NCBI RefSeq assembly: GCF_028745735.1
Contig: NZ_JAQZSM010000033.1
Coordinates: forward strand, 1-33,277
Source: Roseinatronobacter alkalisoli
GTDB lineage: Bacteria > Pseudomonadota > Alphaproteobacteria > Rhodobacterales > Rhodobacteraceae
Direction: 5' to 3'
DNA length: 33,277 bases
The first letter of the stretch is position 1. Each line of letters starts with the position of its first letter. Of the stretch, positions 23,622 to 31,754 are shown in pieces. A program made the translations under genes and the position numbers. The notes beneath the pieces are model-generated. The model saw only the letters and a program-made list of their open reading frames with translations, was not told the origin of the DNA and did not search any database.

Positions 23622-26260
23622 TACGTCTTATCCGGAGCTCCGGATAAGCACGCCTCTCTTGGCGTAATGTCAACGCGCACATCGTTCCATTCATCCGTGG
23701 GAATGTCCGACAGGCGGCGTTCCATCAGCGCCTCGCCGGTGGAGACTATCTGGATCACGGCCGCATGGCCTGCGGCGAGATCGGCGTCGATGCTGGAAAT
23801 GAGGGTGGGGGTTTTCATGGAAGTGAGCAGATGGCCGAAGAAGCGCTGCTTGGCGGATTCAAACGCGGAGCGGGCGGCGGACTTGGCCTGGCGGTTCAGC
23901 GTGCCCCCGGAGCCTGTTGAGCTGGCCGGGCCAGTGATGTTGGCGGCTTCCAGCGCGGCGGACAAGTTCCGGTGTATGATTCCGAAGGCGAGCGCGTAGG
24001 CATCATAGATGCCGCGCTGCTCAGGCGTTAGCGCATGCTCGAGCAGCTCGTATTCGACGCCGTCGTAGGAAAGCGACCGGGCGGTGTAGAGGCCAAGCGA
24101 GCGCAGGTCGCGGGCGAGGACCTCCATCGCGGCAACGCCACCGGCCTCGATCGCGTCAACGAACTCCGACCGGGTGGCAAATGGAAAGTCTTCCCCGCCC
24201 CAGAGGCCGAGGCGCTGCGCATAGGCGAGGTTATGAACCGAGGTCGCGCCCGTGGCCGAGACATAGACCACGCGGGCATTGGGCAGCTTGTGCTGCAAGC
24301 GCAGGCCCGCCCTGCCCTGCTGCGAGGCCGTGACATCGCCGCGCTCGCCCTTGCTTCCTGCGGCATTGGCCATGGCATGGCTTTCGTCGAACAAGATCAC
24401 CCCGTCGAAATCCGCCCCCAGCCAGTCGACGATCTGATCGACGCGGGACTTTTTTACGCCCCGCTCCTCTGAGCGCAGCGTCGCATAGGTGGTGAACAAG
24501 ATGCCCTCGGTCAGCGGGATGTGGCGCCCTTGCGCGAAACGCGACAGGGGCGTGACCAGCAAGCGCTCCTGGCCAAGGGCCGACCAGTCGCGCTGCGCAT
24601 CCTCCAGCAGTTTGTCGCTTTTGGAGATCCAGAGCGCCTTGCGTCTTCCTCGGGCCCAGTTGTCGAGCAAAATCCCGGCCGACTGGCGGCCCTTGCCCGC
24701 GCCAGTGCCATCGCCAAGGAAGAAGCCACGGCGGAAGCGGATGGCGTCAGGAGCATCGTCGGGCGCGGCCGAGACCATGTCGCCGGTTTCATCGACGGAC
24801 CAAGACCCCGCGAGATATGCGCCATGCGCCTCGCCGGCATAGATGACGGTCTCGAGTTGAGCGTCGGAGAGCAGGCCGTCGTGCAGGATGGCGGCGGGCA
24901 GCTTAGGGCGATAGGTGGGTTTCGGGGGCGCGACCGAGGCCATGGCCGCCGATTGCACCAGCTTGGTCGGATGCGGTTCCGCTCCGGGGATGTCGATCGC
25001 CTGCAGGCGGAAGGTCTCATAAATGGCATCCGACAGGCGCGCGCTGGTATCGTCCTCGGCTGCATCGTGCAGGCTGTAAGCGAGGTCGGCGGCCGCAATC
25101 GGCGCGGCGGTGGTAGTGGACGTCTTTGCGGGCGTGGCGCGCACTTTGCTGATGGAAGCGCGCGTGGTGCGGGCAGGGTTTCCCGGGAAGGGGGAAGAGC
25201 GGCCCTGCCCGGCTGGTGCGACCTGCTCCAGCTCGAGGCGCGGGGGGACATGGGCCGTGATCAGCGAGAGCAGGCTGGCGACATCAGGCGATATCGGGCG
25301 CGCCAGATCGGCGGTGATGCCGCCCGCCTCGCCACCGCGACATTTGTCGAAGACAGAGAGGCGAGTCTCAAAGCTGGTGCCGTGCTTGGCGAAGGCCCCG
25401 CCAGACACAGCACCCGTAAAGACCAGATGCGCGGTCTCGGTCAGACGCGCGAAGGTTTCATCCCAGGCGGACGCATCGGGCGCGAAACCGGCCCCGGAGA
25501 TAGCGACCAGCCGTCCTCCGGGCGCCAGACGCGCCAGCGCCGAGCGTAGATGCCGGGCTGTTGCCTCGGTGCTGCGAGCGTCGACATTCGCCACCACCGA
25601 GAATGGCGGGTTCATCAGGATGACGCTCGGGCGCACGCCCTCGTCGAGATGATCGTCGATTTGTGCGGCGTCAAAGCCTGTGACGGGGCGGCCTGGAAAG
25701 AGGAGACGAAGAAAAACGGCCCGGCTGTCGGCCAGCTCATTGAGCATCAGGCTGCCACCTGCGATTTCCGCGAGGATCGCCAGAAGGCCTGTTCCGGCCG
25801 AAGGCTCGAGGACCAGATCGCGCGCGGTGATCTGCGCCGCCGCCAAGGCCGCAAGCCCCATGGGCAGCGGCGTCGAGAATTGCTGGAAACGCTCCATCTC
25901 CTCCGAGCGCCGGGTATGCGTGGGCAAGAGGCCCGCCACCTTGGCAAGGATCGGCAGCAGCGCTGCAGGTGAGCCCGCTCGGGTCAGCAAAGCGCGGCCG
26001 AATTTTCGCAGGAACAGGACCAGCGCCGCCTCGCCCGCCTCATAGGCCAGCTTCCAGTCCCAGGCACCATCCGCATCAGAGCCGCCAAAGGCGCGCTCCA
26101 TCTCAACGCGCAAGCGCAGCGCGTCGATCTGGAAACCCTGCGCCAGATCAGGCTGCAGCGCCTCGGCCACGCTCAAGATCGCAGCGGCCGTATCGAGGGA
26201 CGGGATGGGGACAACAGGCGCAAGCGCGCGCTCGGTCGCAAAATGGGCGAGATGGGTCAT
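23621..26260 (-). CDS. Strawberry notch family protein, N-terminal part (gene split by insertion)
   Basis: The ATG at 26258-26260 has GGAG about eight bases upstream. Residues 120-300 resemble a DNA methyltransferase-like domain: LEPSAGTGLLAILAEIAGG at about 150-168 and LMNPPF at 215-220. From about 505 the first helicase lobe follows: motif I GDGTGAGKGR at 516-525, ILFTTYATLRSEERG and motif II FDESHAM around 625-628. Native sequence continues to DVRVDITPREAC, after which about nine foreign codons (LSGAPDKT) end at a TAA made at the element junction. Lobe 2 is in the separate frame at 15550-17424. Bacterial strawberry-notch proteins are large SF2-like proteins common on plasmids and integrative elements. 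The split probably inactivates it. Confidence 0.87.
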   Translation of the reverse strand: MTHLAHFATERALAPVVPIPSLDTAAAILSVAEALQPDLAQGFQIDALRLRVEMERAFGGSDADGAWDWKLAYEAGEAALVLFLRKFGRALLTRAGSPAALLPILAKVAGLLPTHTRRSEEMERFQQFSTPLPMGLAALAAAQITARDLVLEPSAGTGLLAILAEIAGGSLMLNELADSRAVFLRLLFPGRPVTGFDAAQIDDHLDEGVRPSVILMNPPFSVVANVDARSTEATARHLRSALARLAPGGRLVAISGAGFAPDASAWDETFARLTETAHLVFTGAVSGGAFAKHGTSFETRLSVFDKCRGGEAGGITADLARPISPDVASLLSLITAHVPPRLELEQVAPAGQGRSSPFPGNPARTTRASISKVRATPAKTSTTTAAPIAAADLAYSLHDAAEDDTSARLSDAIYETFRLQAIDIPGAEPHPTKLVQSAAMASVAPPKPTYRPKLPAAILHDGLLSDAQLETVIYAGEAHGAYLAGSWSVDETGDMVSAAPDDAPDAIRFRRGFFLGDGTGAGKGRQSAGILLDNWARGRRKALWISKSDKLLEDAQRDWSALGQERLLVTPLSRFAQGRHIPLTEGILFTTYATLRSEERGVKKSRVDQIVDWLGADFDGVILFDESHAMANAAGSKGERGDVTASQQGRAGLRLQHKLPNARVVYVSATGATSVHNLAYAQRLGLWGGEDFPFATRSEFVDAIEAGGVAAMEVLARDLRSLGLYTARSLSYDGVEYELLEHALTPEQRGIYDAYALAFGIIHRNLSAALEAANITGPASSTGSGGTLNRQAKSAARSAFESAKQRFFGHLLTSMKTPTLISSIDADLAAGHAAVIQIVSTGEALMERRLSDIPTDEWNDVRVDITPREACLSGAPDKT
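23627..23648. repeat. Perfect 22-bp palindrome at the right host boundary of the RIT element
   Basis: CTTATCCGGAG followed by its exact reverse complement, lying between the terminal repeat and the strawberry-notch sequence. A near-equivalent (CTTATGC, eight bases, GCATAAG) sits at the host boundary of the second RIT-like end at 28924-28945. Likely a recombinase site or a piece brought from a previous location. Confidence 0.85.
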
Positions 26261-26440
26261 CGGGAAACTCCGGAATGAGGGACAGGGTCAGACCCGGACA
26301 CCCTCTTTCGGGCACCCTCAGGCCTGACCCTCCCCAGCCCTCCTCAAACTCTCAAAACGCCTGTGATGGCGATAGTCAGCTTGCGTTTGTTCGCTTTATG
26401 TTCTATAATGCAGCATGTGCCAGATAGGTAGATCACCCTG

Positions 26441-26737
26441 ATGGAAGAAACCACATTCGCCCTGCCCGCCACGCCCAAGCAGATCGCCTATGCGCGATCG
26501 CTGGCACTGCGCAACCAGACGCTTCTGCCCTGGGAGGTTCAGCAGGACCGGCGCGCGCTCAGTGCCTGGATCGAGGCACAAGCCCGGTTGAAACCGGCAT
26601 CAGATATGGACCGGCTGCCGACATCTAGGCAGGTGGCTTTCGCGGAAAAACTCGCCCGGATCAAGCGCCGCGCCGTGCCGGACGAGTGTTTCCGCGACAA
26701 GGGGCTGATGTCGAAGTGGATCGATGGGAACAAGTGA
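26441..26737 (+). CDS. Small conserved hypothetical protein with two related halves
   Basis: The 98-residue product has two similar units: PKQIAYARSLALRN plus DRRALSAWIEAQ, and SRQVAFAEKLARIKRR plus FRDKGLMSKWIDGN. Each looks like a short helical pair, with Gln-Ile/Val-Ala-Tyr/Phe-Ala at the start and a WI motif at the end. It is a recurrent neighbour of strawberry-notch modules in Rhodobacterales as far as I recall; function unknown. The ATG at 26441 has AGGTAG upstream. It is transcribed divergently from the strawberry-notch gene. Confidence 0.65.
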   Translation: MEETTFALPATPKQIAYARSLALRNQTLLPWEVQQDRRALSAWIEAQARLKPASDMDRLPTSRQVAFAEKLARIKRRAVPDECFRDKGLMSKWIDGNK

Positions 26738-26765
26738 AGCTGGGCAGACCCTGCGGTGATCGAGA

Positions 26766-27182
26766 TTACTTCAGCCGATCAACAACCGATGCCCCGCCCG
26801 ACCTGGCAAGCGCGATCAGGCTGGACTGAATCCTAGATGTGAAGGCAGAACTGAACGTGCCGATGGGTGTGCGGTCCTCCCAGACATAGGACCGCTCCAG
26901 AATATCGGTGTTGATCTCGTCCAGCATGACCCATTTGCGGACATGGGTTTCCAATCCCACGCGCTGCGACTCGATCTGTGGCACCTCGATGAACTTGCGC
27001 GAGGGCAAGGGCGGCTGTGTCGTGATCGGCAGGATGAACACCACGGTCTCGCTATCTGACTTGGCGACAGTGACGGCGATACAGACAGGCCGCGTCTTGC
27101 GGCCCTCGGCCTCGCCCGCCATCTGTTCACGTTTCCACAGGAAGGGGTAGCGGAAAACCTCTCCAGCGGCAGGCTTAGTCAT
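26766..27182 (-). CDS. PemK/MazF-like toxin of a type II toxin-antitoxin pair
   Basis: A 138-residue protein with the layout of PemK/MazF-like growth inhibitors: GEVFRYPFLWKREQ near the N terminus, GRKTRPVCIAVTV, VFILPITTQPPLPS, a central VGLETHVRKWVMLDEINTD and a final helix (FSSAFTSRIQSSLIALARSG). The KTRP and LPIT elements are the usual signature of this RNase fold. The start at 27180-27182 overlaps the antitoxin stop by eight bases, the typical antitoxin-first arrangement. It is probably an mRNA-cutting ribonuclease neutralised by its neighbour. Confidence 0.75.
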   Translation of the reverse strand: MTKPAAGEVFRYPFLWKREQMAGEAEGRKTRPVCIAVTVAKSDSETVVFILPITTQPPLPSRKFIEVPQIESQRVGLETHVRKWVMLDEINTDILERSYVWEDRTPIGTFSSAFTSRIQSSLIALARSGGASVVDRLK

Positions 27183-27444
27183 CCGTCTGCGTCAAGTCCC
27201 GCTCGAGCCCTTCTATCATCAGCGCCTTGAGATCCTCTTGCATCTCGTCAACCATATGAGCCTGTTGCGTGGCCCCCCGCGTGAGGCTCTGATACTGGTC
27301 CATGCTCATCAACACGAATTTCGGCTTGCGGTGCTTGGTGATCGCGATCGGCGAGCGAATGGCCGCGTCAAACAGGTCACTTGTGTGCCGCGTCAGGTCG
27401 GCCGCCTTGAACTCGGGAAGCTCATGCATGATCTGGGTCTCCAT
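27175..27444 (-). CDS. Phd/YefM-like antitoxin
   Basis: The start chosen is the ATG at 27442-27444 (METQIMHELPEFKAADLTRH). The 89-residue product has the Phd/YefM fold: an N-terminal DNA-binding strand-helix region (LPEFKAADLTRHTSDLFDAA), SPIAITKHRKPKFVLMSMDQ (the usual ITKxxKPxxVL motif) and an acidic tail that binds the toxin (EMQEDLKALMIEGLERDL). It precedes and overlaps the PemK-like toxin and probably represses the pair through the palindrome just upstream. Confidence 0.8.
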   Translation of the reverse strand: METQIMHELPEFKAADLTRHTSDLFDAAIRSPIAITKHRKPKFVLMSMDQYQSLTRGATQQAHMVDEMQEDLKALMIEGLERDLTQTDD

Positions 27445-27450
27445 TTGTGC

Positions 27451-27479
27451 AGAATATACGTATATTCTGGTTATTCTGC
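27451..27479. promoter_or_regulatory. Palindromic operator of the Phd/PemK-like pair
   Basis: AGAATATACGTATATTCT at 27451-27468 is a perfect 18-bp palindrome seven bases before the antitoxin ATG. It is nested in a wider repeat (GCAGAATA at 27449 and TATTCTGC at 27472-27479). This is the place and shape of an autoregulatory Phd/YefM-type operator. Confidence 0.75.
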
Positions 27480-27570
27480 AAGACATGGGTCGATGGGAGC
27501 AGGTGAGACGTGCTGGTTTGGACACGATCCGGCTCGCCCGATCAGATGGGCAGCGTGATCTCACTTCCCA

Positions 27571-28131
27571 TCAATGGCCTTCGGTTTCCTCAGAGATCAG
27601 CTTCCGAACGACGTTGACTGGCAAGAACATCCTCAGAGGGTTCGATGCAAGCGACTGGAAGCCGTAGCTTTCGTAAAGAGCTTTGCGGCGAGCGACGCGG
27701 TCGGGTTCACCGCAATCGAGAACGTCAAGCATGACGACGGCAACTCCGATGGCATCGGCGGCAACTGCAATGCGGCGGAGAGCATCGACAAGCAGATCGC
27801 CGCCATAGCCGCCCCCGCGGAACTTCTGATCTCGCCCGATCATCGAGATGTATGCAGCAGGGATATTCCCATGCGAGGGCCGGGTCCGCGCGAACTTTGC
27901 AGGTAAATCCGTATAGAGAACGGCGTGCGCATTCAGGGCATAGAACCCGATGACCGTGCCAGAAGGGTCGACCATCACATAGAGACGGACATTATCCGCC
28001 TTGGCGAGCTTGTTGGCCGTCTTCTGGAAGTAGTTGTCGACCTGTTCGACGCCGCAAGAAAAAGCCGCTCGATCGTGTCTCTTTGGATCGAACGGCTCAA
28101 TGGTGTAGGTCGTCTGTTGTGATGCCGCCAT
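27571..28131 (-). CDS. GNAT acetyltransferase toxin (TacT/AtaT-like)
   Basis: A 186-residue GNAT-fold protein. The N-terminal YTIEPFDPKRHDRAAFSCGV and DNYFQKTANKLAKADNVRLY match the toxins paired with DUF1778 antitoxins. The acetyl-CoA site lies in RDQKFRGGGYGGDLLVDALR (the Q/R-x-x-G-x-G/A loop as RGGGYGG). The C-terminal LYESYGFQSL tyrosine is usual in these enzymes. Known members acetylate the amino group of aminoacyl-tRNAs and stop translation. The start at 28129-28131 follows the antitoxin stop with no gap. Confidence 0.85.
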   Translation of the reverse strand: MAASQQTTYTIEPFDPKRHDRAAFSCGVEQVDNYFQKTANKLAKADNVRLYVMVDPSGTVIGFYALNAHAVLYTDLPAKFARTRPSHGNIPAAYISMIGRDQKFRGGGYGGDLLVDALRRIAVAADAIGVAVVMLDVLDCGEPDRVARRKALYESYGFQSLASNPLRMFLPVNVVRKLISEETEGH

Positions 28132-28440
28132 TTACTGCGACACAACCGTTTTGCCATACCGACGGAAGGCCGAACGCAGGGCGTCAGTCGGCGCCGCCGG
28201 TGTATCGAGCGCCGCGAAAAATGCGTCATGATCGACCGGCTGCAGCACCGTCCGTTCATGCGCCGCGATCGTTGCCAGCGCTGCCTGATAGGCGGCATTC
28301 ATCGTGAAGACAGAATCGTCAACGCCAGAAAGTGCCGCCGCCTGCTGGATCGCAGTCTTGATGCGCGGCTTGGTCCGAAAATTCATCCGGGCCTCGTTAC
28401 GCTCATCGATCGCGCGCGTGGTGTCATGGAAACCAAGCAT
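28132..28440 (-). CDS. DUF1778 family antitoxin (TacA-like)
   Basis: A 102-residue protein with a ribbon-helix-helix DNA-binding N terminus (ARMNFRTKPRIKTAIQQAAA, SGVDDSVFTMNAAYQAALAT) and a C-terminal toxin-binding tail (LQPVDHDAFFAALDTPAAPT). It is paired with the GNAT gene. The ATG at 28438-28440 has AGGAGG six bases upstream, a strong ribosome site. Expected to repress its own promoter through the nearby dyad. Confidence 0.85.
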   Translation of the reverse strand: MLGFHDTTRAIDERNEARMNFRTKPRIKTAIQQAAALSGVDDSVFTMNAAYQAALATIAAHERTVLQPVDHDAFFAALDTPAAPTDALRSAFRRYGKTVVSQ

Positions 28441-28466
28441 GGTTGCCTCCTGTTTTGTTATCCATC

Positions 28467-28489
28467 ATGTACGCCAGATAGACGTACAT
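28467..28489. promoter_or_regulatory. Inverted-repeat operator of the DUF1778/GNAT pair
   Basis: ATGTACG, nine bases, CGTACAT about 27 bases upstream of the antitoxin start. Seven-base arms suit a ribbon-helix-helix repressor such as DUF1778. Confidence 0.65.
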
Positions 28490-28530
28490 TTCAAGAGATC
28501 GGTTTGGAAAGCTCTTCGAAAGAATCATGC

Positions 28531-28920
28531 TCATCCGAACCGCCGCCCTGCTTCGGTGAAGTTGTATTCATTGGCGATGATGCCGTCCTCAAGGACCTCG
28601 TCCGAGGTCAGGTGGTCGTATTCGATCTCAAGCTGGCGGTAGAGCCAGCGGGCGAGATCGCGGATCGCCTCCGTCACGATCTCCTCTGCGTCCTCGGTCG
28701 GAGGTTGCCAGGTCGGGCTGTCGCGGGTGACGTCCACAGACATGGTGTATTCGTCGTAGTAGCGGCCCCGGTGGCTGATCTCGGCAGCGAGCTGGTGGAA
28801 ATTCCGCCGCTGGATGGCCTGCAGCCGATCGGCGATGCTTTGCAGCGTCGCGTCCTGTGGCGCGTAGTCCCGGATGCGCGCAGCCGCGCCCTTGGCATGG
28901 GACCAGTATCCTTCCAGACA
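28531..28920 (-). pseudogene. Antitoxin-like protein (toxin-antitoxin stability system type), 5'-truncated
   Basis: An open frame from the RIT-like end to the TGA at 28531-28533 reads ACLEGYWSHAKGAAARIRDY, APQDATLQSIADRLQAIQRR, NFHQLAAEISHRGRYYDEYT and DLARWLYRQLEIEYDHLTSD, ending FTEAGRRFG. This matches the C-terminal two thirds of a phage/plasmid family often annotated as antitoxin of toxin-antitoxin stability system; true function uncertain. The N-terminal part (about 70-90 residues) is absent, and a stop precedes the fragment in frame. The break falls right before Ala-Cys-Leu-Glu. Only an internal ATG (28743) remains. Confidence 0.7.
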
Positions 28921-29033
28921 GGCCTTATGCAGAGCACCGCATAAGGCCAGTTATGCCGAGCTACGGATTATGCGGAGCGGTCAGGTCATCACGCTGTAAA
29001 CGCGAGTGATTTTCGACAATCGGCTCCGCATAA
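28921..29033. repeat. Terminal recombination sites of a second RIT-like element
   Basis: GGCCTTATGC (28921-28930), eight bases, then its exact complement GCATAAGGCC (28939-28948). Next come TTATGCCGAGCTACGG and ATTATGC (28951-28972). TTATGCGGAGC at 28968-28978 is mirrored by GCTCCGCATAA at 29023-29033. The arrangement of a palindrome at the host border, then TATGCCG-(7-8)-ATTATGC-(G/T)GAG, is the same as at the right end of the intact element. Confidence 0.75.
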
Positions 29034-29119
29034 CGACGGGCTTGTGCCCTCGCGGGTTCTTTTGGGCGAGAAGTGGTTCGCCGGCATTTTCCGGCATTGA
29101 ACCCATGTCAGGAGATCGA

Positions 29120-29895
29120 ATGTCCAGCACCCCCAAGAAAAGGCGGAACACTCCGCGGTATCTCACGCTTTCAAGGCTCCATTTCGCCCGCCCACACTTC
29201 GAGGGCTATGTCCGTTGGCTTCACGCACGGAATTACACCAAGTCAACGATTTCGATGCTGACCATTTACTTGGGGCATTGGACGGATTGGATGCACGACG
29301 CCGGCTATGATCTCGGCACCATCCACAGCGGATACGCAGCATCTGTACCGGCCTTCAGGGCCATGCCGAATTACTCTATGCGATTGCGATCAGGTGCCCT
29401 GTTTGTTCTCTTCCTTGAAGAACTGGGTATTGTCGACCCACTGCCGAAGCCGCCGTCCCCGAGTGATCGGTGGCCGATCCTCGGCGAGTTCCGGGATTGG
29501 ATGCTCCGGAATCGCGGGGTGTTGGACAGCACCCTCGACACCTATCAGAACATCCTTGTTCACATGTTCCTCGTCCTTGGCGACGCGCCTGAGGCTTATA
29601 GCGCCCATGCAATCAGGGAGTTTGTGCTGGGACGCGCGGGCATGCACGGCGTTGCCCATGCAAGGATAACGGTGACCGCCACTCGCGCATTCCTGCGTTT
29701 CCTGATCGCAACTGGGCGTTGCCCGGCCGGCCGTGACCAGGCCATCCCGAATTTTGCGGGCTGGCAATTGGCGCCAGTGCCAGACTTTCTCAACGACAAA
29801 GATATCGCGAGGATCTTGGCAGCTTGCGGCGGTGAGGCCCGCCTGCGCGATCATGCGGTCATTCTGTTCCTTGTCCGACTCGGCTTGCGCGCATC
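29120..29895 (+). pseudogene. Tyrosine recombinase (first of a RIT-type trio), 3'-truncated
   Basis: ATG at 29120-29122 with AGGAG six bases upstream. About 258 native codons give a core-binding domain (LHFARPHFEGYVRWLHARNY, TKSTISMLTIYLGHWTDWMH) and the beginning of the catalytic domain (FLNDKDIARILAACGGEARL, RDHAVILFLVRLGLRA). The sequence stops at the first catalytic Arg (GLRA) and enters the antisense strand of the DUF932 gene at about 29895. The Lys, HxxR, His and Tyr catalytic residues are missing, so it is inactive. The rest of the element, including two further recombinases if it was a trio, has been deleted. Confidence 0.8.
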
Positions 29896-30597
29896 CGGCA
29901 GCCGACCCGCCTCGATCGGGTTGCGATCATCGACCAGGAACAGGAAGACGTCGCGGTCGGAGGCATAGAGCGTGGTCGTGTCGCGGCTGATCTCGACATC
30001 GGGGTTGTAGACCCCGGTCGACCAGTCGAGCACGCCCGGCACCTTCCAGCGCGTGTCGCCGGTGCCATTGCCCGCGATGCGCTGCACCGCCTCGACCAGC
30101 TCGAAATCGTGGATGCGGCCATAATCGGGGCCGGTCACCGCGCGCAGTTCGGTGCGGCCATCTTCGGTCTCGAAGGTTTTGACCTGCTCGCCGCGGTGGT
30201 TGGTCAGACCGTATTGCAGGTTGATCCCGGCCAGCGGCGCGGGCAACTGCCGCAGGTAGGACGCCGGGGCGCCGACGATGCTAGCAAGCTGGCCGAATGC
30301 CCAATGCGTGGGCGCAACGGGCGCCTCGGCTTTCGGCAGGACCAGGTGCAGCCGCTCGGGGTCGTCGCGCGCGGCCTCGACCCGGATATCCGCCGTCTGC
30401 ACCACACGGCTGCGGCTGCGCTCAGAGCGGCCCTTCACATTGGCCCAGAGATCATCGAGCGACAGATACCGCTCGTCATCCGGCCGATTGAACCATTCGG
30501 ACGACACCCGCCCGTTCCGCTCACCCCGGCTCACATCCACCTTCCAGCCACCCGCCCGCACCGGTGCGACCGGATCCAGAACTTCTACAACACCCAT
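29895..30597 (-). pseudogene. DUF932 domain protein, 3'-truncated
   Basis: ATG at 30595-30597 with GGAGG about eight bases upstream. It reads VSSEWFNRPDDERYLSLDDL, WANVKGRSERSRS, HWAFGQLASIVGAPASYLRQ, GINLQYGLTNHRGEQVKTFE and FLFLVDDRNPIEAGRLPD, all DUF932. The remaining C-terminal part (about 120 residues) is lost where the RIT-like recombinase fragment is joined, leaving foreign codons to a stop at 29851. DUF932 genes are common on phages and plasmids with strawberry-notch and SSB genes; function not established. Confidence 0.82.
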
Positions 30598-30780
30598 CGG
30601 TATTCCTCCGTGACAGGCGCCGGGAGCCACTCTCCCAGCCTTAAACCTGTCGCGAAAGCAACCAACCCTTCTCTATCTCTCAATACCGTGGCGCGTTCGG
30701 CAACAATGCGGGATCTTGCGGACGTTCGGGTCCGAGGGCAAATGGCGAAACTGCGCACGCGCAGCACAACAGACGGCTCT

Positions 30781-31668
30781 TCACGCCAGCGCTCCTCGCG
30801 CGTGACGGCGCAGGGCATCGCTTAGCGCCCGAAGCGGTTCTGCCGCACGTCGGTTGATTTGCCAGAACAAGGGCCGGTCAAAAGGTGTGTCCGCAATCAG
30901 TTCCACCAATTGCCCTGAGCGCAGATGATCCTGCACCAAAGACGCGGGGTTCATGCCCCAACCCAACCCCTGCACCGCCGCTGTCACAAAACCTTGGGTC
31001 GACGGCAGCCAGTGTGTTGGCGGCGCCAGCCGTTGTCCGAAGACGGCTTGCACCCATTCATTTTGCAACTGATCCTTCTGGTTGAAGGTCAGCACAGGTG
31101 CGCGGGCCAATGCTGAAAGGGTGACCCCGTCAGAGAAAAACCGTTGCACGAAACCGGGGCTGGCCGTCGCATGATAGCGCAGGCTGCCCAAGGCGATGGA
31201 TTTGCAACCCTGAACAGGCTTGGCCACAGCGGTCAGCGCGGCCACCACCTGCCCCGATTTCAGCCAGTCGGTCGTGTGATCCTCATCATCGACCGCGATA
31301 TCCAGCAAGATATCCGCATCACGGGCAAAACCTGCCAGCGCGGGCAGGACCCAGGTCGCTAGGCTGTCGGAATTGACGGCAACAGACAGGGTCACGCGGT
31401 CTGTCTCGAAAGCGCTCGCGGGCAGCTGGGCCATCAGGTCGCGCTCTGCCAGACCCACAAGCTCGATATGACGACACAGGGCATCACCGGCCGCCGTGGC
31501 GCGGCACGGGCTGGCGCGCTCGATCAGGACAGTGCCAAGACGTTCCTCCAGCGCGCGCACCCGCTGTGAAATGGCCGAGGGCGTCACCCCCAAGGCCCGC
31601 GCCGCGCCCTCAAAGCTGCCGGTCTGCACCACCATCGCGACCGCACGCGCGGCGGGATAATCAAGCAT
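30781..31668 (-). CDS. argP: LysR-family regulator ArgP/IciA type
   Basis: ATG at 31666-31668 with AGGAG six bases upstream; 295 residues. The winged helix-turn-helix spans residues 1-60 (MLDYPAARAVAMVVQTGSFE, GAARALGVTPSAISQRVRAL, EERLGTVLIERASPCRATAA) with the ArgP-like start LDYPAARA. The effector domain includes LSVAVNSDSLATWVLPALAG, typical of ArgP. ArgP senses lysine/arginine and activates the argO/lysE exporter. Here it is divergent from the exporter, with an 86-base gap that must hold both promoters. Confidence 0.85.
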   Translation of the reverse strand: MLDYPAARAVAMVVQTGSFEGAARALGVTPSAISQRVRALEERLGTVLIERASPCRATAAGDALCRHIELVGLAERDLMAQLPASAFETDRVTLSVAVNSDSLATWVLPALAGFARDADILLDIAVDDEDHTTDWLKSGQVVAALTAVAKPVQGCKSIALGSLRYHATASPGFVQRFFSDGVTLSALARAPVLTFNQKDQLQNEWVQAVFGQRLAPPTHWLPSTQGFVTAAVQGLGWGMNPASLVQDHLRSGQLVELIADTPFDRPLFWQINRRAAEPLRALSDALRRHARGALA

Positions 31669-31754
31669 AAGCGCTCCTTCACCAACGTTACATCGTTTAA
31701 TTTGCCTAATCACATGGCCCGTTATATCGCAAGCCGAACCTGACGGAGGCAGAT

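Noticed and set aside
24521-25549. 342-codon plus-strand frame opposite the strawberry-notch N-terminal half
   Set aside because: Antisense shadow with no family resemblance; composition mirrors the coding strand.
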